Source of the DNA: an uncultured Collinsella sp.
Lineage (GTDB): Bacteria; Actinomycetota; Coriobacteriia; Coriobacteriales; Coriobacteriaceae
Assembly: GCA_900544065.1 (NCBI GenBank)
Contig: UQTR01000049.1
Location: forward strand, 1 to 15,197
Length of the DNA: 15,197 nt
Direction of reading: 5' to 3'
Below the pieces are notes generated by a model. That model saw only the letters and a program-made list of their open reading frames with translations, did no database searches and was not told where the DNA came from. A program made the translations under genes and the position numbers. Shown one piece after another: positions 15,166 through 15,197 of this stretch. Positions within the stretch are counted from its first letter, which is position 1. Every line of letters starts with the position of its first letter.

Positions 15166-15197
15166 AAGAGGCGGGGCATGCCCCGCCTCTTCTCTTT
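15166..15197 (+). terminator. Intrinsic terminator-like hairpin at right edge
   Basis: AAGAGGCGGGGC (15166-15177) and GCCCCGCCTCTT (15180-15191) are perfect 12-bp arms separated by AT (so the loop opens within GCATGC). CTCTTT follows to the window end. It may serve a converging gene beyond the edge; no gene on the left feeds it from the plus strand. Confidence 0.6.

Noticed and set aside
14826..15179. 117-codon minus-strand frame
   Set aside because: Its ATG lies within the terminator hairpin, there is no ribosome site, and it runs through both arms of the MITE-like element.

Overview
The window looks like the chromosome of a high-GC Gram-positive gut actinobacterium, most likely a Coriobacteriia member close to Collinsella. 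This rests on three things: the dnaK-grpE-dnaJ-hspR heat-shock order with a MerR-type HspR, the GC-rich codon use, and the small dispersed palindromes between genes. The genus is my recognition, not something computed here.

Layout from left to right. (1) Positions 1-2062 (minus) hold most of an aconitase-superfamily hydratase of the YbhJ type, cut by the left edge. (2) Positions 2063-2450 are non-coding, with a dispersed-repeat cluster and a strong bidirectional terminator. (3) Positions 2451-6751 (minus) hold the heat-shock operon dnaK-grpE-dnaJ-hspR, with a GC-rich hairpin between grpE and dnaJ that may split it. (4) Positions 6752-7260 are a divergent regulatory region with repeated TGAG/CTCA half-sites. 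(5) Positions 7261-7446 (plus) hold a two-cluster ferredoxin with its own promoter and terminator. (6) Positions 7566-10816 form an AT-richer accessory segment bracketed by two near-identical inverted copies of a small palindromic element. It carries a minus-strand XRE regulator and, divergently, a three-gene plus-strand operon: a small unrecognised protein, a polytopic membrane protein with a zinc ribbon at each end, and a zinc-ribbon/one-TM/SPOR protein. (7) Positions 10838-14702 (minus) hold the de novo NAD operon nadA-nadB-nadC-niaR, with a long palindrome lying on the nadA promoter. (8) Positions 14820-15197 hold no convincing gene, but contain a 209-bp MITE-like inverted-repeat element and a terminator hairpin at the edge.

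How the genes work together. NadB and NadA convert aspartate plus dihydroxyacetone phosphate to quinolinate, and NadC makes nicotinate mononucleotide from it. The co-transcribed NiaR probably closes a niacin-responsive loop at the nadA palindrome. DnaK, GrpE and the zinc-less DnaJ form the Hsp70 cycle, and HspR probably represses its own operon. The accessory segment is the best candidate for an undescribed system: a regulated operon of membrane proteins with cytosolic-type zinc ribbons, one ending in a predicted peptidoglycan-binding SPOR domain. Its function cannot be assigned from sequence alone.
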